Source: Flaccisagitta enflata (lineage: Eukaryota; Chaetognatha; Sagittoidea; Aphragmophora). From it: a stretch of DNA of 64,000 nucleotides. The notes beneath the pieces are model-generated. The model was given only the letters and a program-made list of their open reading frames with translations, had not been told where the DNA came from and searched no databases. Location of the stretch: the NCBI GenBank assembly GCA_965153355.1, contig OZ231128.1, forward strand, positions 44,268,001 through 44,332,000, read 5' to 3'. Every line of letters begins with the position of its first letter. Position 1 is the stretch's first letter. Positions 61,497 to 64,000 of the stretch are shown one piece after another. Both the position numbers and the translations under genes were made by a program.

Positions 61497-61985
61497 CCCG
61501 AAGGGGACGAAGTCCTGTAGAACACAGGGGGACTTTCGTTCATCCGTTCGTTCGTTCGTTCGTCCGCCCCCCCCCCCCATCAAGCCTCTCAGGCCTCAAT
61601 TCAGGCCTCTCAAGCCTCAAATCCAACCTCTCAGGCTTGAAATCTAGCCTGTCGGGCCTCAAATCTGGCCTCTCAAGCCTCAATTCCAGCCTCTCAAATC
61701 CGGCCTCTCAGGCCCCATCTGGCCTTGCAGGCCTCAAATCTGGCCTGTCAGGCCTCAAACCTGGCCTCGCAGGTCTCAAATTAGCCCTCTCAGGCCTCCA
61801 ATTAGCCCTCTCAGGTCTTAGATCTAGCCTCTCAAGCCTCAAATCCAGACTCTCAAATCTGGCCTCTCAGGCCTCAAATCTGGCCTGTCAGGCCTTCAAT
61901 CAGCATCTCATCAACATTTTCAGGCAGGACGAATGAAAGTCCCCCTGTGTTCTACAGGACTTCGTCCCCTTCGGGGCCGCTGCCC
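61497..61985. mobile_element. Inverted-repeat element with internal minisatellite (copy 4)
   Basis: Ends GGGCAGCGGCCCCGAAGGGG and CCCCTTCGGGGCCGCTGCCC, then GTCCTGTAGAACACAGGGGG and its inverse; about 55 bp of near-perfect inverted repeat. The interior is about 15 imperfect units like CTCAAATCTGGCCTCTCAGG. Confidence 0.85.
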
Positions 61986-62964
61986 TGCTACCCCTCACAC
62001 AAATTCACAATCATGCAAAGCAGGGCAACGGGTATCGCTGACCACATATTGCCCTTGGGCGACCTGTTTTCTCTTTTTTTCCCCCTTTCATTTCCTTTCC
62101 CATCTCCAGACCCTTTGATTGACCATGAAGGGTCTCATGATATTACACAAGCATATGGAGGACAAGAATATGGAATTTTGGCCTAAAATCTGTTAAAATC
62201 ATGCAAGGTCATGCTTGCTCATGCTTACTCATGTCTGCTCATTCATTCTTGTAGTTTGTTTATTGCTTAACATCCATAATACTACGCCTCATTGACTTTC
62301 CATGAGGGAGAGAGGAAAAAAAAGAAATGTTGTCTAAACCCGCTAAAACCAGCGACTTTAGCATACATGCTCATGCTAGCTCATTTTTGCTCATGCCTGC
62401 TCACTTACTCTTTTTTGTCACCAAATAGAGTCTCATGATGTTAGATAAGCATGTGGAGGACCAAAATAGAGAATTTTGCATGTAAACCCGCTAAAACCAG
62501 CGACTTTAGCATGCTTGCTCATGCTTGCTCATATTTGCTCATGCATGCTCACTTACTCTTTTTTGTCACCATATAGTCTCTCATGATGTTAGATAAGCAT
62601 GTGGAGGACCAAAACAGTGAATTCTGCATGTAAACCTGTTAAAATCAGCGGATTTAGCATGGTCATTTAAAAATGTGACCCCGCCCCCGTTAAAATCAGC
62701 GGATTTAACGTAAAAATTTTTTTACCCCAATTTGGGGCCCCTTAGGGGCGGGGAGTATCCCAGATTAATGTATCACCAATGTCAGCCCCCTAGGGACCCT
62801 TAATGGCCAGAAAATGAAGAAAATTGAAAATGACCCATTTTGAGAAAAATGGACATTTAGTTTTTTTACTATATAAACTATGAAAAAATCCTGTCAAAAC
62901 TGCTGAAATCAGCAATTTTGAGAGTGGCCCCGCCAATTCCAACAGGTTTGACGCTCTCCAGCTG

Positions 62965-62995
62965 ACAGAGTTGCGTGTCTGCATCAAAAATAAAA
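62965..62995 (+). repeat. GGAC-rich dispersed repeat, right end after the 6-kb insertion
   Basis: ACAGAGTTGCGTGTCTGCAT then CAAAAAT, completing the copy that begins at 56685. The region 62996-63675 is unique, with a few GACA units at 63150 and no supported gene. Confidence 0.8.
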
Positions 62996-63677
62996 AAAGA
63001 ACATACGGAAAATTGCGAAAACAGGATTTTGCCATTGAAAACACTTTGTTTTGTTGCCGTAAAATACTGCTACAAATTGGACTAATGGACTTGGGGAAAA
63101 AAACTTATATCATTGTTTTATATTATATATATTATATATACTTTTCACAAAACAGACAGACAAACAGACAGACAGAGACGAACTGACGATTACTCAAATG
63201 AGGACAAAAACAGAAGGACAGCAGGACAGTTCGAGTGGAAATATCAGAGTTGAAGAAAAACAGTGAAAGAGAACGTGAAAGAGAACGCAAGAAAACAGTC
63301 AGAAAGGGAGAGAAATGCGAGTGCAATTTGTTTGCTGCTATTAGCCACTCGTCAATGGCAGGCACACAATGGCTGAAAAAAAAGAAGACAGACATTGGGT
63401 TTCCGCGAGGGAGTAAAATAGAGATTGAAAAAAAAAAAGAAAGATGGTGGGGCGAGATGGGGTTGGAGCAAGTGGGTGAGGCGAGCAGTAAAGTGCCCCT
63501 GCTTGACTTGAGTTGAGCTAAGTATCACATATCAAAGAAAAATCACTGACCTATTTTTTAACAAATGCGCTACACAGTCAGCGGACAAAACACTATAGGT
63601 ATATATATCACTCCATTGGTTTTGATCCAACCCACTGATGTTGAACAGAATGCTGTGAAACAACAACCAGTTGTTGA

Positions 63678-63998
63678 AATTATAGCCGGCTGTTAAGTTA
63701 CAAAGTTAGCAAAAATCCAACTTTCACCAAATAGAATGAGACCTGCAGATTCATAATGTTGATGAAATTCTGAGAAGTTTGATATGTCACAATATATACT
63801 TTTATGTGAAAATAAAAAAATTTTATCAATGTTTAATTCAATTATAATGTAATGTTAAAAAAACATTTCTTACAAAAAGTGTTAAGTGTAATATGTCAAT
63901 TACTCAGAATCTTATCAGGATTATGAATCTGCAGGTCTCATTCTATTCAGTGAAAGTTGGATTTTTGCTAACTTTGTAACTTAACAGCCGGCTGTAAT
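63678..63998. mobile_element. Palindromic miniature element at the window edge
   Basis: Inverted repeats of about 50 bp: TATAGCCGGCTGTTAAGTTA, then CAAAGTTAGCAAAAATCCAA, and the inverse ending AACAGCCGGCTGTAATT. A second inverted part, AATGAGACCTGCAGATTCAT, lies inside. TA next to CAGCCGGCTG suggests a TA target site. No coding sequence. Confidence 0.8.
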
Positions 63999-64000
63999 TT

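Larger units (their letters stand above)
56916..62964. mobile_element. 6.05-kb composite element with long inverted repeats and 5-bp target duplication
   Basis: Outer ends CAGCTGGAGAGCGTCAAACC and GGTTTGACGCTCTCCAGCTG, with inverted similarity continuing for several hundred bases (AATTGGCGGGGCCACTCTCA; GGGGCCCCAAATTGGGG; arms of about 160-bp units with GCAAAATTCCCTATTTTGGT). ACAGA is present at 56911-56915 and 62965-62969, and the GGAC repeat is continuous if the insert is removed. No transposase was seen. Inside are several nested younger elements listed separately. Confidence 0.85.

Overview
The window looks like a stretch of an animal nuclear genome, most likely an invertebrate. The evidence is a split gene with GT-AG spliceosomal introns encoding an immunoglobulin-domain membrane protein, remnants of a BEL/Pao retrotransposon (a metazoan LTR order), hAT-like and TA-flanked DNA transposon remnants, and an extreme load of microsatellites. 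The species cannot be fixed from sequence alone. Nothing resembles a bacterial operon, and almost every long open frame is translated simple repeat.

The one convincing gene runs on the minus strand across nearly the whole window (about 56.36 kb down to about 2.55 kb) and continues upstream beyond the right edge. I recognise nine exons by splice sites, unbroken frame and protein content: 56242-56357, 50628-50814, 45190-45393, 40034-40200, 24143-24286, 9841-10024, 8387-8503, 3763-3899 and, less surely, 2546-2623. Intron phases match at every junction (0, 1, 1, 0, 0, 1, 1, 0). The product has the end of one Ig domain, three further Ig-like domains, a stalk, one transmembrane helix and a short cytoplasmic tail: a type I Ig-superfamily surface protein, probably for adhesion or recognition. 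Introns are 1.1 to 15.7 kb and hold everything else. Several exons sit directly against (TC)n/(GA)n or (CAA)n microsatellites, which form very long AG-free tracts before three or four acceptors.

The rest is repeat territory. Main items: a 5.4-kb tandem segmental duplication (27211-32620 and 32632-38081) carrying BEL/Pao remnants; a 3.3-kb array of 81-bp units (17.3-20.6 kb); 48-bp arrays at 31.9-32.6 and 37.4-38.3 kb; about 30 copies or pieces of a dispersed, GGAC-rich repeat with a palindromic end; four copies of an inverted-repeat element carrying an internal minisatellite; four TA-flanked fold-back elements; hAT-like elements with 8-bp target duplications; and a 6.05-kb composite element (56916-62964) with a 5-bp duplication that splits an older repeat. 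Kilobase-scale purine tracts lie at 24.5-25.5 and 43.2-43.9 kb.

The best candidate for something undescribed is the GGAC-rich family. In several copies a decamer near the left end matches one arm of the palindrome at the right end, and this match is kept when the bases differ between copies. The second is the pattern of microsatellites built into the splice sites of the Ig gene.
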